Positions 50,812 through 59,477 of a stretch of 64,000 nucleotides of DNA are shown here, in pieces. Positions within the stretch are counted from its first letter, which is position 1. Each line of letters opens with the position of its first letter. The notes under the pieces are model-generated. The model worked only from the letters and a program-made list of their open reading frames with translations, had not been told where the DNA came from and did not search any database. The position numbers and the translations under genes were made by a program. The stretch comes from ATX-6F1 sp943369485 (GTDB lineage Bacteria > Cyanobacteriota > Cyanobacteriia > PCC-6307 > Cyanobiaceae): positions 1-64,000 of the forward strand of contig CALRNH020000005.1 in assembly GCA_943369485.1 (NCBI GenBank), given 5' to 3'.

Positions 50812-50831
50812 CTGGCCTGACCCCAGGCCAG
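50812..50831 (-). terminator. Hairpin after the ABC exporter gene (weak terminator)
   Basis: CTGGCCTG and CAGGCCAG pair perfectly over 8 bp with a 4-base loop, just after the stop of the ABC gene. No T run follows on either strand, so it may be only a transcript-end stabiliser or processing site. Confidence 0.4.
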
Positions 50832-50837
50832 GCCAGC

Positions 50838-52658
50838 TCATGACTGCAGAGCTTCATCCTGGCGCAGCCCCGCCTGAACCCGCCAGAGGTTGGTGTAGGC
50901 CCCGCCCCGGGCCAGCAGGTCGTCATGGTGGCCGCTCTCGACGATACGGCCGTGGTCCATCACCACGATCCGGTCGGCGTGGCGCACCGTGCTCAGCCGG
51001 TGGGCGATCACCAAGGTGGTGCGCTCGGCAGTGATCAGATCGAGGGAGCGCTGAATCGCCGCCTCGGTCTCGTTGTCGACCGCGGCGGTGGCCTCATCGA
51101 GGATCAGCACCGGCGGATTCTTGAGGATCGCCCGGGCCAGGGCAATGCGCTGACGCTGGCCGCCGGAGAGGCGCTGACCACGTTCCCCCACGACCGTGTC
51201 GAGGCCATCGGGCAGGGCGGCGATGAAGGACGAGGCCTCGGCCAAGTCCGCTGCCCGTTCGATCGACGCTCGGCTGGCCCCGAAACTGCCATAGGCAATG
51301 TTCTCGGCCACGCTGCCGTGGAACAGGAACACCTCCTGGCTCACCAGACCGATGGACCGGCGCAGGTCAGCAAGCTTCAGCTCGCCGATCGGGATCCCAT
51401 CCAGCAGGATCTGGCCCCGGTCGATGGCGTAGAGGCGCAGCAGCAGCTTCACGATCGTGCTCTTGCCCGAGCCGGTGGACCCCACGATCCCCAGGGTGGT
51501 GCCGGCCGGCACCACAAGATCGAAGCCTTCCAGCAACGGCGCGCGGCCCCCATAGGCGAAATTCACCCCCTGAAACTCCAGGCGCCCGGCCACCCGATGG
51601 GGCTCCAGTCCGCGTTGGCCGCCGGGAACGGCGATGGGGGTTTCGAGCAGGTCGAGCACCCGGTTGGTGGAGGCCATCGCCCGCTGGTAGTCATCCAGGG
51701 TGCGGCCCAAGCTGGTGAGGGGCCAAAGCAACCGCTGGGTGATGAAGACCAGAAAGCTGTAGGTGCCCACGGCAATCACCCCCCGCCAGGCCTGAAGCCC
51801 GCCGATGACCAGAATCGCCAGGAAGGCGAACAGCACCGCAAAGCGAATCAGGGGAATGAAGGCCGCCGAGAGGCGAATCGCCCGACGGTTGCTGAGCCGG
51901 TAGGCCTCACTGTCCAGCCTTAGTCGTTCCTTTTCCCAGTCCTCGGCGGCAAAGCTCTTGATCGTGAGCATGCCCCCAAGGTTGTTCGCCAGCCGGCTGG
52001 AAAGGTCACCGGCTCGCTCGCGCACCTCCTGGTAGCGGGGGGCCAGGCGCCTCTGGAAGACCAGCGAGCCCCAGAGAATCACGGGGATCGGCAGGAAGGC
52101 CACACCGGCCACCCCCGGGGAGAGCACCACCATGGCGCCACCGACGGCCAGCACGGTGGTGATCAGCTGCAGGATCTCGTTGGCGCCGTGATCAAGAAAG
52201 CGCTCGAGCTGGTTGATGTCGTCGCCAAGGATCGTCATCAAGCGGCCGCTGCTGCCGGCCTCGAAGAAGGCCATCTCCAGATGCTGCAGATGGTCGTAGG
52301 CCTCCAGGCGCAATTCGTGCTGCACGGTCTGGGCCAGGTTGCGCCAGAGCACCCCGTAGAGGTACTCGAACAGCGACTCGGCGCTCCAGATCACGAACGA
52401 GAGCACCGCCAGCACCGTCAGCTGGCCGGGCACGCCGTCCACGCCGAACTGGGCCAACCAGGACTGCTGTTGCTTGACCACCACATCGACCGCCAGGCCG
52501 ATCAGCACCGGTGGCGCCAGATCGAACAGCTTGTTCAGCACCGAGCAAGCCATCGCCAGGGCCACCCAGCGCCGGTGGGGCCTAAGGGTGGTCAGCAGGC
52601 GCTTCAGCGCCGGCGTGGAGGAGCGCGGCTGGGGGACTGGGTCGGATCGGCGGGCCAT
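50838..52658 (-). CDS. ABC exporter, fused permease-ATPase
   Basis: 606-residue type IV ABC half-transporter. The membrane domain spans about 20-320 with six helices; the ATPase has Walker A GIVGSTGSGKSTIVKL, signature RLSGGQRQRIALARA, Walker B PPVLILDEATAAVD and H-loop IAHRLSTV. No N-terminal peptidase domain, so not a bacteriocin-leader-cleaving exporter; it resembles lipid/multidrug exporters (MsbA-like). I use the ATG at 52658 (MARRSDPVPQ); the longer frame adds 18 residues of no family likeness. Monocistronic, upstream of the LCP gene. Confidence 0.93.
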   Translation of the reverse strand: MARRSDPVPQPRSSTPALKRLLTTLRPHRRWVALAMACSVLNKLFDLAPPVLIGLAVDVVVKQQQSWLAQFGVDGVPGQLTVLAVLSFVIWSAESLFEYLYGVLWRNLAQTVQHELRLEAYDHLQHLEMAFFEAGSSGRLMTILGDDINQLERFLDHGANEILQLITTVLAVGGAMVVLSPGVAGVAFLPIPVILWGSLVFQRRLAPRYQEVRERAGDLSSRLANNLGGMLTIKSFAAEDWEKERLRLDSEAYRLSNRRAIRLSAAFIPLIRFAVLFAFLAILVIGGLQAWRGVIAVGTYSFLVFITQRLLWPLTSLGRTLDDYQRAMASTNRVLDLLETPIAVPGGQRGLEPHRVAGRLEFQGVNFAYGGRAPLLEGFDLVVPAGTTLGIVGSTGSGKSTIVKLLLRLYAIDRGQILLDGIPIGELKLADLRRSIGLVSQEVFLFHGSVAENIAYGSFGASRASIERAADLAEASSFIAALPDGLDTVVGERGQRLSGGQRQRIALARAILKNPPVLILDEATAAVDNETEAAIQRSLDLITAERTTLVIAHRLSTVRHADRIVVMDHGRIVESGHHDDLLARGGAYTNLWRVQAGLRQDEALQS

Positions 52659-52888
52659 GGGGCAAGGCTGCAGATCGCCATTAAAGAGGCCAGCTCCGAA
52701 GCACTGACCCACGGCCGACTCGGTGGCGGGTTCGTGGCATCAAACCTTCCAGGCTCGATCCCGATCGAGGCAGCAAGGCCCCTGGCCATGGGTTCAATCG
52801 CTGGTTCAGTGGCGATGCACACCAACTGAGCCTTGGCGGTTTCGGCCGATTGCGATAGACCGGAAATGTCTCCACTTCGGAGGTCCCG
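52659..52888. other. Intergenic region with a good Shine-Dalgarno for the next small gene
   Basis: 230 bases without a gene. It should hold the promoter of the leftward ABC exporter gene and of the rightward small gene. A clear GGAGG at 52879-52883 stands 5 bases before the ATG at 52889. Confidence 0.5.
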
Positions 52889-53089
52889 ATGACCCGCTCG
52901 AGAGCCTTCCATCGCTTCCATCGCTGGACAGCGAAAATCCGCCGCCGTCACCTGCGAGCCGCCCTGCCCGAGCCCCGCGAAGGGGATCTGGCCCTGCTCA
53001 AGCTGGGGGCCGATCTGCGCCACCACGACTGGGAGCGGGATCAACTGGCCGATCTGATCGAGGCCGAGGAGCCGATTAGCTTCGCCTGA
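52889..53089 (+). CDS. Small basic-then-acidic hypothetical protein (66 aa)
   Basis: 66-residue protein with a strongly basic N-terminus (SRAFHRFHRWTAKIRRRHLR) and an acidic C-terminus (LADLIEAEEPISFA). No family recognised. The unusually strong ribosome binding site GGAGG, 5 bases before ATG, is the main reason to believe it is expressed. Followed by a stable hairpin at 53103-53128. Confidence 0.6.
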   Translation: MTRSRAFHRFHRWTAKIRRRHLRAALPEPREGDLALLKLGADLRHHDWERDQLADLIEAEEPISFA

Positions 53090-53102
53090 AGTGCGCCTCA
53101 GA

Positions 53103-53128
53103 AGCACCCAGCCAAACCGCTGGGTGCT
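53103..53128. terminator. Strong hairpin after the small gene at 52889
   Basis: AGCACCCAGC pairs with GCTGGGTGCT over ten base pairs around a six-base loop. It starts 14 bases after the stop of the small gene. No T tract follows, so it would be an atypical terminator or RNA-stabilising structure; both strands could use it. Confidence 0.5.
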
Positions 53129-53225
53129 GGATCCAAGTGCCGGGGAATCGTCAGCTCCGGCCTGTTACGACCATGGCCGCGGGCACGCCTTCGCCGGCGC
53201 GCTGAAGACCATGGCTCTGACTTGA

Positions 53226-53264
53226 GATGGAATCATCCATCAAGCGACCTGCCCTGTCGGCAGG
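53226..53264. other. Two adjacent hairpins downstream of the RRM gene
   Basis: GATGGA/TCCATC (53226-53241) with a four-base loop, then CCTGCC/GGCAGG (53248-53264) with a five-base loop, at about 80-120 bases past the RRM gene's stop on the minus strand. Read leftwards the second lies first and is followed by TCGCTT, too few T for a confident terminator. Could be the 3' end of the RRM transcript or a small RNA. Confidence 0.35.
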
Positions 53265-53343
53265 CCGGGCCCTGTTGCAGGCCAGCAGCATGGTCAGGTG
53301 GGTGGATGAACGGGGTTGACGTGCCGCTGGACCCAGGCGGTGT

Positions 53344-53661
53344 TCACCAGCGGTTGCCGCCAGCACCGCCGTAGCCACCACGGCTGCCGCCGCCTCCACC
53401 TCCACCTCCACCGGTGCGCTCCCGGGGAGTGGCCTTGTTGACGCGGATCATCCGACCCATCCACTCCACATCCTGGAGGTCATCAATGGCCTTTTGCTCT
53501 TCAGCATCACTGGCCAACTCGACAAAGGCGAAGCCACGTTTGCGACCGGTTTCGCGGTCAAGGGGAAGGCTGCACTGACGGACTTCGCCGTACTGGCCGA
53601 AAAGATCGACCAGATCCTCCTGTTCGGCCTGGAACGAGAGGTTGCCTACGTAAATGGTCAT
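53344..53661 (-). CDS. RRM RNA-binding protein (cyanobacterial Rbp type)
   Basis: 105-residue protein with one RRM domain: RNP2 IYVGNLSF at 3-10 and RNP1 RKRGFAFVEL near 40-50, followed by a glycine-rich tail (RTGGGGGGGGGSRGGYGG). This is the cyanobacterial Rbp type; several are induced by cold and bind mRNA. I use the ATG at 53661 because MTIYVGNLSF is the usual start; the longer frame adds 16 unrelated residues. The upstream space holds a palindrome AATCAGGGCTGATT at 53771-53784 that may be an operator. Confidence 0.93.
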   Translation of the reverse strand: MTIYVGNLSFQAEQEDLVDLFGQYGEVRQCSLPLDRETGRKRGFAFVELASDAEEQKAIDDLQDVEWMGRMIRVNKATPRERTGGGGGGGGGSRGGYGGAGGNRW

Positions 53662-53912
53662 GCCCTGATTGGAACCTGGAACTGATTCGTCGATGCTGGG
53701 GTTCCTCAAGGAAAGCCCGTCGGAAGCGGGTCCTGAGCGAGCAAGCCGATTGGAGCCTGAAAGCCTTTGAATCAGGGCTGATTTTACAGGGTCAGCAGGG
53801 AGCTGCCCAAGCCCGGTAGAGCGGCATGAAGGGGGCCTGAGGGAAAGCCCGCGACTCCGGCACTGGAGAATTGATCATTCCATTGTTAGGATTTCAACAC
53901 TGTGCTCCCGGA

Positions 53913-54116
53913 ATGATGGCTGCCCCCGTTCCCTGGAGTCTGGCCTGGAGCAACGACGGCGAACTGGCCCCCCAGGACCGCTTCGACCTGTTCCAGAGCC
54001 TGGTCGCGACAGAGTCGGAGTCTGCTCAGCCCAACTTGATCGCAGCGATCGAGCGGATGCCCCTTGATCAGGTGTCGGGGCTCTCCACCGGCGAGGTGAC
54101 GGGCCTTTACTCCTGA
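53913..54116 (+). CDS. Small hypothetical protein (67 aa)
   Basis: 67-residue soluble acidic protein (LAWSNDGELAPQDRFDLFQS, LIAAIERMPLDQVSGLSTGE). No known motif. The frame is also open from an ATG at 53871, but the second ATG at 53913, close after GGA, gives a more natural N-terminus. Divergent from the RRM gene; function unknown and expression uncertain. Confidence 0.5.
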   Translation: MMAAPVPWSLAWSNDGELAPQDRFDLFQSLVATESESAQPNLIAAIERMPLDQVSGLSTGEVTGLYS

Positions 54117-54153
54117 GGCGCCTGGAAGCTCCTGGTGAGTGAGGCCCGGGTCC

Positions 54154-54453
54154 TCAGCTGAACTTGAAGCGGCTGCTGGCCAGCTTGGTGCAGATGGCCT
54201 GGGCGTCACTGAGGCTGGTCTTCTGGCTCACCTGATCAACGAAGCAGGAGCAGGCGTAATTGGCCATGCCGGCAGGAGGCTCCTTACCTGAGGCGCTCAC
54301 CACGGCAGAGAAACCGGCCAGACAGAGCTGGTTGATGGTCTCGCTGGCGCTGGCAGCGGCCGGCAGGGGCTGGGAACTGAACAGGCCGGCCGCCAGCACC
54401 GCCAGGGTGCTCTTAACGGGCAAAGCAAGGGACGGCCGTGTCATCGGGTTCAC
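54154..54453 (-). CDS. Small secreted cysteine-containing protein (99 aa)
   Basis: 99-residue protein with a signal peptide (LPVKSTLAVLAAGLFSSQPLPAAASA) and a mature part of about 65 residues with four cysteines (INQLCLAGF, YACSCFVDQ, AICTKLAS), likely forming two disulphides outside the cytoplasm. GTG start overlapping the helicase stop (GTGA); an ATG three codons in is also possible. Function unknown. The coupling to an RNA helicase is probably positional only. Confidence 0.78.
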   Translation of the reverse strand: MNPMTRPSLALPVKSTLAVLAAGLFSSQPLPAAASASETINQLCLAGFSAVVSASGKEPPAGMANYACSCFVDQVSQKTSLSDAQAICTKLASSRFKFS

Positions 54454-56381
54454 ACAGGGGATCGGGTGATCTGAAGCTCCTTGTTCATCACCCTCAGGCG
54501 CTTGAGCGACTGAAACACGTCATCGGGCATGCCCGTGGGCAGGTCGATGGTGCTGTGGGTGTCGAAGATCTGAATTCGACCAATCGAACGACCGGCCAGA
54601 CCGGCTTCGTTGGCGATGGCTCCAACAATGTTGCCGGGCTTGACCCGATCACGCCAGCCAACTTCGATGCGGAAACGATCCATATTTGCCTCGCCTGGAC
54701 CCTCGTCCCCCTCGCTGCGCTGGGGGAAACGACCGCCCGAGGCCGCCCGGGTCGGCCGATCACCACGGCGGTCAAGTCCGCCGGATGAGGCACGATCCCG
54801 GTCCCGGGGGGAGCCCATGGACTGGCGCAGCCAGTTCTCATCACCGTGAACCAGCAGGGGGCCTTGGCCCACCGCCAGTTGCAGGGCCGCCAGCGCCAGT
54901 TGATCGGGGCTGACCTCAATCTCCTGGGCGATCCGCTGCAGGATTTCCGCCAGCAGGGCCCGTTCTTCTTCGCTGGAGCTTGGTTCTTGGACGGTGGTGG
55001 TCAACTTCTGGCGCAGGCGATCAAGCCGGCTTTGGTTGATGGTGGCATTGCTGGGCACCTCCATGGGCTCGATCGGACGCCCCACGGCGCGCTCGAGGCC
55101 ACCGAGGAAACGGCGTTCGCGAGGGGTCAGGAACAGGATGGCGTTACCGCTGCGACCCGCCCGGCCAGTGCGGCCGATGCGGTGGACATAGGCCTCGCTG
55201 TCGAAGGGGATGTCGTAGTTGACCACCAGGCTGATGCGCTCCACATCGAGCCCTCGGGCGGCCACGTCGGTGGCCACCAGCACGTCGACCTTGCCGTTGC
55301 GCAGGCGATCGATCGTGCGCTCCCGCTGGGCCTGGGGCACGTCGCCATTGAGCACCGCCACGTCGTAGCCGCTCTGCTCAAGGGATTCGGCCACCGTGAG
55401 GGTGATCGCCTTGGTGCGGGCGAAGATGATCACACCCTCGCTGGTTTCGGCCTCGAGCACACGGCTGAGCGCTTCCAGCTTGTGAGGGGCGTTCACCATC
55501 AGGTAACGCTGGCGGATGCGGCTGGCGTCATCGCCCTTCTGGCGAATCGTGACTTCAGCGGGATCGTTCAGATACTTCTGGGAAATGCGCCGGATCTCCG
55601 AGGGCATCGTGGCCGAGAACAGCACCACCTGGCGCTGCTCGGGCAGCTGAGTGAGCACCCATTCGACGTCGTCGATGAAGCCCATGCGCAGCATCTCATC
55701 GGCCTCATCGAGCACCAGAGTCTTGAGGCCTGACAGATCGAGGGTGCCCTGGCGCATGTGGTCCATGACGCGGCCAGGGGTGCCCACCACCACCTGAACG
55801 CCCCGCTTGAGACGGGCGATCTGATCGCGGAAATCAGCGCCGCCGTAGATCGGCAGCACGCGGATGTGGGGCAGGTTGACGGCGAAGCTGTTGAAGGCCT
55901 CAGCCACCTGGAGAGCCAGCTCGCGGGTGGGGGTCAGCACAAGCACCTGGGGGGTGCGCTGCTGGAGATCCATGCGGGCCAGCATCGGCAGGGCGAAGGC
56001 CGCCGTCTTGCCGGTTCCGGTCTGGGCCTGGCCCACCAGATCACGGCCCAGCATCAGCTCGGGGATCGCAGCCTGCTGAATCGGGGTTGGCTCCTTGTAG
56101 CCAAGGCTGGCGACGGCCTGGAGCACTTCGGGCATGAAGCCGAAGGAGGCAAAGCCATTGGTGGTGTCGCCGGATTCTTCAGGGCCGGTGTTGGCCGGGC
56201 CGTCGAAGGTTGGAGCCGTCGCGCTGACGGTGGCGCCGGTGTCGCTTTGGTCAAGCGGACCGATCAAGGTGGTGGCGAGTTCAGTGGTGGCGAGTTCGGT
56301 GGCGATGGTGGTCGCGGGACGTTCAGCCGCGCTGAGATCAACTGTGCAGCCGAAGCTTTCGCACGCAGTGGTGTTGGTCAC
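54450..56381 (-). CDS. deaD: DEAD-box ATP-dependent RNA helicase (DeaD/CsdA type)
   Basis: 643-residue RNA helicase. After about 70 residues of low-complexity Thr/Ala sequence (TELATTELATTLIG), the core shows the Q motif GYKEPTPIQQAAIP, Walker A AQTGTGKTAAF, DEAD box LVLDEADEMLRMGF, SAT in LFSATMPS and motif VI HRIGRTGRAGRSG. The C-terminus holds an arginine-rich linker and a DbpA-type RNA-binding domain (MDRFRIEVGWRDRVKPGNIV). This layout is that of cold-induced DeaD/CsdA and cyanobacterial CrhR relatives. The start is GTG. The 200 bases upstream are long for this genome and may be a regulated leader. Confidence 0.95.
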   Translation of the reverse strand: MTNTTACESFGCTVDLSAAERPATTIATELATTELATTLIGPLDQSDTGATVSATAPTFDGPANTGPEESGDTTNGFASFGFMPEVLQAVASLGYKEPTPIQQAAIPELMLGRDLVGQAQTGTGKTAAFALPMLARMDLQQRTPQVLVLTPTRELALQVAEAFNSFAVNLPHIRVLPIYGGADFRDQIARLKRGVQVVVGTPGRVMDHMRQGTLDLSGLKTLVLDEADEMLRMGFIDDVEWVLTQLPEQRQVVLFSATMPSEIRRISQKYLNDPAEVTIRQKGDDASRIRQRYLMVNAPHKLEALSRVLEAETSEGVIIFARTKAITLTVAESLEQSGYDVAVLNGDVPQAQRERTIDRLRNGKVDVLVATDVAARGLDVERISLVVNYDIPFDSEAYVHRIGRTGRAGRSGNAILFLTPRERRFLGGLERAVGRPIEPMEVPSNATINQSRLDRLRQKLTTTVQEPSSSEEERALLAEILQRIAQEIEVSPDQLALAALQLAVGQGPLLVHGDENWLRQSMGSPRDRDRASSGGLDRRGDRPTRAASGGRFPQRSEGDEGPGEANMDRFRIEVGWRDRVKPGNIVGAIANEAGLAGRSIGRIQIFDTHSTIDLPTGMPDDVFQSLKRLRVMNKELQITRSPV

Positions 56382-56489
56382 GTATTCGTTGGAGGGCCTT
56401 GGCCTGGTTGTCCTTCAATGCAGGCCGGCAGTCACACGCTGAATCCCAGGGTGGGGATTTCAAGAAAAACGGCTTGCCCTTAATCAAAG

Positions 56490-56503
56490 GGTGAAACTTC
56501 ACC
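56490..56503. promoter_or_regulatory. Palindrome in the helicase leader
   Basis: GGTGAAACTTCACC, arms GGTGAA/TTCACC, lies 109 bases before the helicase start, in a stretch of lower GC. It may be an operator or a small RNA hairpin; role not shown. Confidence 0.3.
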
Positions 56504-56582
56504 TTATCACGCAGGCCTGCCAGAGCCAGGGGGGGCCCGATCAAGGGGGCGTGGGTCCGGTGGGCCATCAATCACCCACCCC

Positions 56583-56939
56583 TCAGCGCCCGTAGTCATC
56601 GGAGACCCGTTCGATGTCGTCTTCCCGCAGTGTTGATCCGAGTTGCACTTCAACGATCAGCAGATCCTCGGCTGCGGCGCACGCCCGGTGCAGGCTTCCC
56701 CGCGGCACCTGGAATGTGCTGCCCACGGCGCAGGCCTGGCGGCAGCTCTCCAGCTCCAGCCAACCGCTGCCGGCCACCACCACCCAGTGCTCGTCGCGGT
56801 GGTGGTGGCGCTGCAGGCTGATCCGCTGGCCAGCACGGATCAACAGGCGCTTGACCAGGTAGCCAGGGCCCTCCCCCAGAGGCTCGAACCAGCCCCAGGG
56901 GCGCTCCTCCCTCGTCATCGCCAACATCGACAGGCGCAA
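56583..56939 (-). CDS. Cupin protein, mannose-6-phosphate isomerase type
   Basis: 118-residue single-domain cupin. The phrase RPWGWFEPLGEGPGYLVKRLL is the start of the type II phosphomannose isomerase cupin, followed by the metal-binding HHHRDEHWVVVAGSG and the second motif VPRGSLHRACAA. In other bacteria this domain is fused to the ManC guanylyltransferase; alone it may be a phosphomannose isomerase or a sugar-binding regulator. Starts: ATG at 56939, or internal ATGs at 56927 and 56918. Separated from the helicase gene by 200 bases. Confidence 0.87.
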   Translation of the reverse strand: MRLSMLAMTREERPWGWFEPLGEGPGYLVKRLLIRAGQRISLQRHHHRDEHWVVVAGSGWLELESCRQACAVGSTFQVPRGSLHRACAAAEDLLIVEVQLGSTLREDDIERVSDDYGR

Positions 56940-57704
56940 TTCATGTTGGCGCGAGTGTCGCGCAGGGTCAGCGTTCGCGGCTGATCGTTGACGTGACTCG
57001 CCCTACGTCGATCAGCTCAGCACCCGGTTATGGGGCCTTGGTTGTTCATGGGGAGAGGGGAACGTGAAGCTGAGCGGCCCGGGGAGGGTGGAAGCTTCAA
57101 CAGGTGGCGGGCGAGGGCGGCTCCCATCCGTTGATCCGTTGGTGATCGAATGAAGCGATGTCTGAAACCAGCCATCACTCCAGCCATCGCTCCAGACGTT
57201 CGATGCCCCCTTCGACCAGACCTTGACGCGGAACCTGTTTCACGATTCAACCAGCACCTCAATCGCGACAGAGCCCCAACCGCCCTGTGCCTTGGCAGGC
57301 TGGTCGCCTCAAGGCTCGATGATCCTGAGTGTGTGACAACCCTCCCGCCCCCGTTCGTCATCAGACGATCAAGGGGGCAAGGGTGAAAAGTTTCATCAGA
57401 GACGCCTGGGGCCGGGTGTTCCAGGTGGCTGCCCTATTTCACTTTCGGGGCACCTCGCTGACATCGAAACGATGTCGGGTCATCGATGCAGAAGGTGGTT
57501 CCGGATGGAACCCAAGGGCGCACGTCAGGGGAGACTATTGGAGCAGGGTCTCTGATTGAAACGACGCCAGCAACGCTGGCCTCGACCGGCTTTGGAGTGA
57601 ACCTCCCTCCGGTGATTGAAGTATGGGGCGACCTCCAGAGAGGCTCTCATTCCGTTCACTTTTCTTTGACATGTTGCGCTTCGTATGCACTCGTGTTCAC
57701 GGCT
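56940..57704. other. 765-base stretch without a convincing gene
   Basis: The longest gene-free gap in the window, between the cupin gene and recD. The frames present are short (up to 114 residues), lack family likeness and do not follow the codon bias of neighbours. Composition is lower in GC than the flanks. It contains one nested hairpin at 57347-57378. It may contain degraded coding sequence, an unannotated small RNA or simply the promoter of the cupin gene; I see no tRNA, rRNA, tmRNA or SRP RNA core. Confidence 0.45.
57347..57378. ncRNA. Nested hairpin, candidate structured RNA
   Basis: GCCCCC (57347-57352) pairs with GGGGGC (57373-57378), and inside it CGTC (57356-57359) pairs with GACG (57364-57367). 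It has no T run on either side, so is not a standard terminator. The call of an RNA is tentative. Confidence 0.25.
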
Positions 57705-59477
57705 TCATGCAGCAGGCCTGCCAGGCCCCAGCCAGCTGGGAGTCGGCGGTGTGATCAGCAGGGCCCGCTCGCTGGCGCGGGTCAGACCGGTGTAGAGCAA
57801 CCGGGGATCCCAGCGGACCGACTCCGGCACCAGCAGCAACACCTCCCCGTACTGGCTGCCCTGGGACTTGTGGATCGTCAACGCCAGGGCAGGTTCCGCG
57901 CCGGGTAGCCGATCGGGATGGATCAGCCGATGCCCCCCCTGTGCGGCTGGGGCGGCGAACAGCACCTGACACTCTCCGGCCCAGCCCACGACCACCCCCA
58001 CATCGCCGTTGGCCAGCCCCTGCTCCGGCAGGTTGCGCTGGCAGAGCAGCGGCGTGCCGATCGGCCAGAACCGCGGGGGCTGGCTGGCCAGTTCACCGAG
58101 CAGAGCGCGATGGATCGCTTCGACGCCCCAGGGACCCCGGCGCACGGGGGTGAGCAGCACGCAGGCCTCCACCTCCGCCAGCAAGGCCGCCAGCTGAGCG
58201 GTTGATGGCTCCGCCGGCGAGGGCGCCAACGGGGCCTGCTGCTGCTCGAGCTGGGCCGCCAACTGGCCCAGGCGGCGAAGGTGGCGCTCCAGGCGCTGGC
58301 GCAGCACCGGGGGCAGCACCCCCGGGACAGCGGTCTGCCATAGGAGGTTGGCTCCTTGGCCAAGCCCCTCAAGGGCTCGCCTCAGCGCTTCTGGATCATG
58401 GGCGCCCTGTTCCATGCCGCGCAGGACGGCCGCCACCTCCGCCAGGGCTCCATTGTTGCGGTAGGCCGTGATCAGCTCGACGGCGGCGGGCCCCAGGGCT
58501 CGGAGCTGCCCGGGCCGGTTCAGTTCGAGCAGCACCGGCCCGGGACCCACGGGCGGCAACTGGGCCGGGTCCCCAACCAGCAGCAACCGCGCCCTGTCCG
58601 GCAAGGCATCGAGCAGGGCCTGCATCAGGGGCAGATCCACCATCGACAGCTCATCCACCACCAACAGATCGAGGGCAAGGGGGTGGCGGCGGTTGCGGCG
58701 GAAGGTGTCACCGGTGCTCTCGAGCAACCGGTGCAAGGTGGTGCAGGGGGTCAGGGCAAGCCGTTCGGCGATGGGGGCTGGCACGCGCCCCAGCCCCTCG
58801 CCGATCGCCGCCTTGAGCCTGGCCGCCGCCTTGCCGGTGGGAGCCGCCAGATGCAGACGCAGGCCGGGGGAAGACCCCTCGGAGTCCTGCTCAAGGGCCG
58901 CCGCCAGCATCTGCACGACGGTGCTCGTCTTGCCCGTGCCGGGGCCGCCCCCCACCAGCACCAGCCCATGGCCCAGCAGGGCAGCCACCGCCTGCCGCTG
59001 GCGCCCATCGAGAGCCCCCCGTTCGCCCGCCCGGCCCACGGCTGCGGCGATGACCTCCGGCCCCGGTGCCTGCGGCCAGGGGCGGTTGGCCCGCTCGATC
59101 AGACGCCCGATCACCTGCTCCTGAAGCTCGTACCAGCGGCGCCAGGCGAGCCGGTCGCCCCGCAGCACCAGGGGAGCCTCGGGGCGCTCGACCGCCAGAG
59201 GGGAAGCCGCCAGGGCCTGGCGGTGGCCGTCAGGCCAGGCTTCGGCCGAAAGGCCCTCCGGCGCCGCGCCCACCAGGGAGAGCGCCAACTCACCCCGTTC
59301 CAGGGCCCGGGTCAGGGCCCCGATCGCCTCGAGCACCAGCGGATCGGGTGGTGCATCAGCCAGCCGCGGCAGGGCCTCGGCCAGGGCCTGAGCCAGGGCA
59401 CTGAGCCAGGGGGCCTCGGTGCCGAGGCGATCGCCGCTCCCGTGCTCGCTGGGCCTGAGATCAGCCGGACGGCTCAT
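57705..59477 (-). CDS. recD: Exodeoxyribonuclease V subunit alpha, RecD
   Basis: 590-residue 5'-3' helicase subunit of RecBCD, which processes double-strand breaks. Walker A GGGPGTGKTSTVVQ, Walker B VVDELSMVDLPLMQ, motif GDPAQLPPVGPGPVL and the C-terminal ALTIHKSQGSQYGEVLLLV are clear. The N-terminal region differs from E. coli RecD, as usual for distant members. ATGA overlap with the recB stop; length similar to E. coli RecD. Last gene of the recC-recB-recD operon. Confidence 0.95.
   Translation of the reverse strand: MSRPADLRPSEHGSGDRLGTEAPWLSALAQALAEALPRLADAPPDPLVLEAIGALTRALERGELALSLVGAAPEGLSAEAWPDGHRQALAASPLAVERPEAPLVLRGDRLAWRRWYELQEQVIGRLIERANRPWPQAPGPEVIAAAVGRAGERGALDGRQRQAVAALLGHGLVLVGGGPGTGKTSTVVQMLAAALEQDSEGSSPGLRLHLAAPTGKAAARLKAAIGEGLGRVPAPIAERLALTPCTTLHRLLESTGDTFRRNRRHPLALDLLVVDELSMVDLPLMQALLDALPDRARLLLVGDPAQLPPVGPGPVLLELNRPGQLRALGPAAVELITAYRNNGALAEVAAVLRGMEQGAHDPEALRRALEGLGQGANLLWQTAVPGVLPPVLRQRLERHLRRLGQLAAQLEQQQAPLAPSPAEPSTAQLAALLAEVEACVLLTPVRRGPWGVEAIHRALLGELASQPPRFWPIGTPLLCQRNLPEQGLANGDVGVVVGWAGECQVLFAAPAAQGGHRLIHPDRLPGAEPALALTIHKSQGSQYGEVLLLVPESVRWDPRLLYTGLTRASERALLITPPTPSWLGPGRPAA

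Noticed and set aside
50838..52658. ABC exporter as partner of the NHLP-type adaptor
   Set aside because: It has no N-terminal peptidase domain, is on the other strand and separated by five genes; it looks like a lipid/multidrug exporter.
57017..57361. 114-codon minus-strand frame in the long gap
   Set aside because: No ribosome binding site, no family likeness and an atypical mix of Arg, Ser and Met; not enough to call a gene.
57486..57908. 140-codon plus-strand frame running into recD
   Set aside because: The last third is antisense to recD and the first part has no recognisable motif; kept only as part of the unassigned gap.
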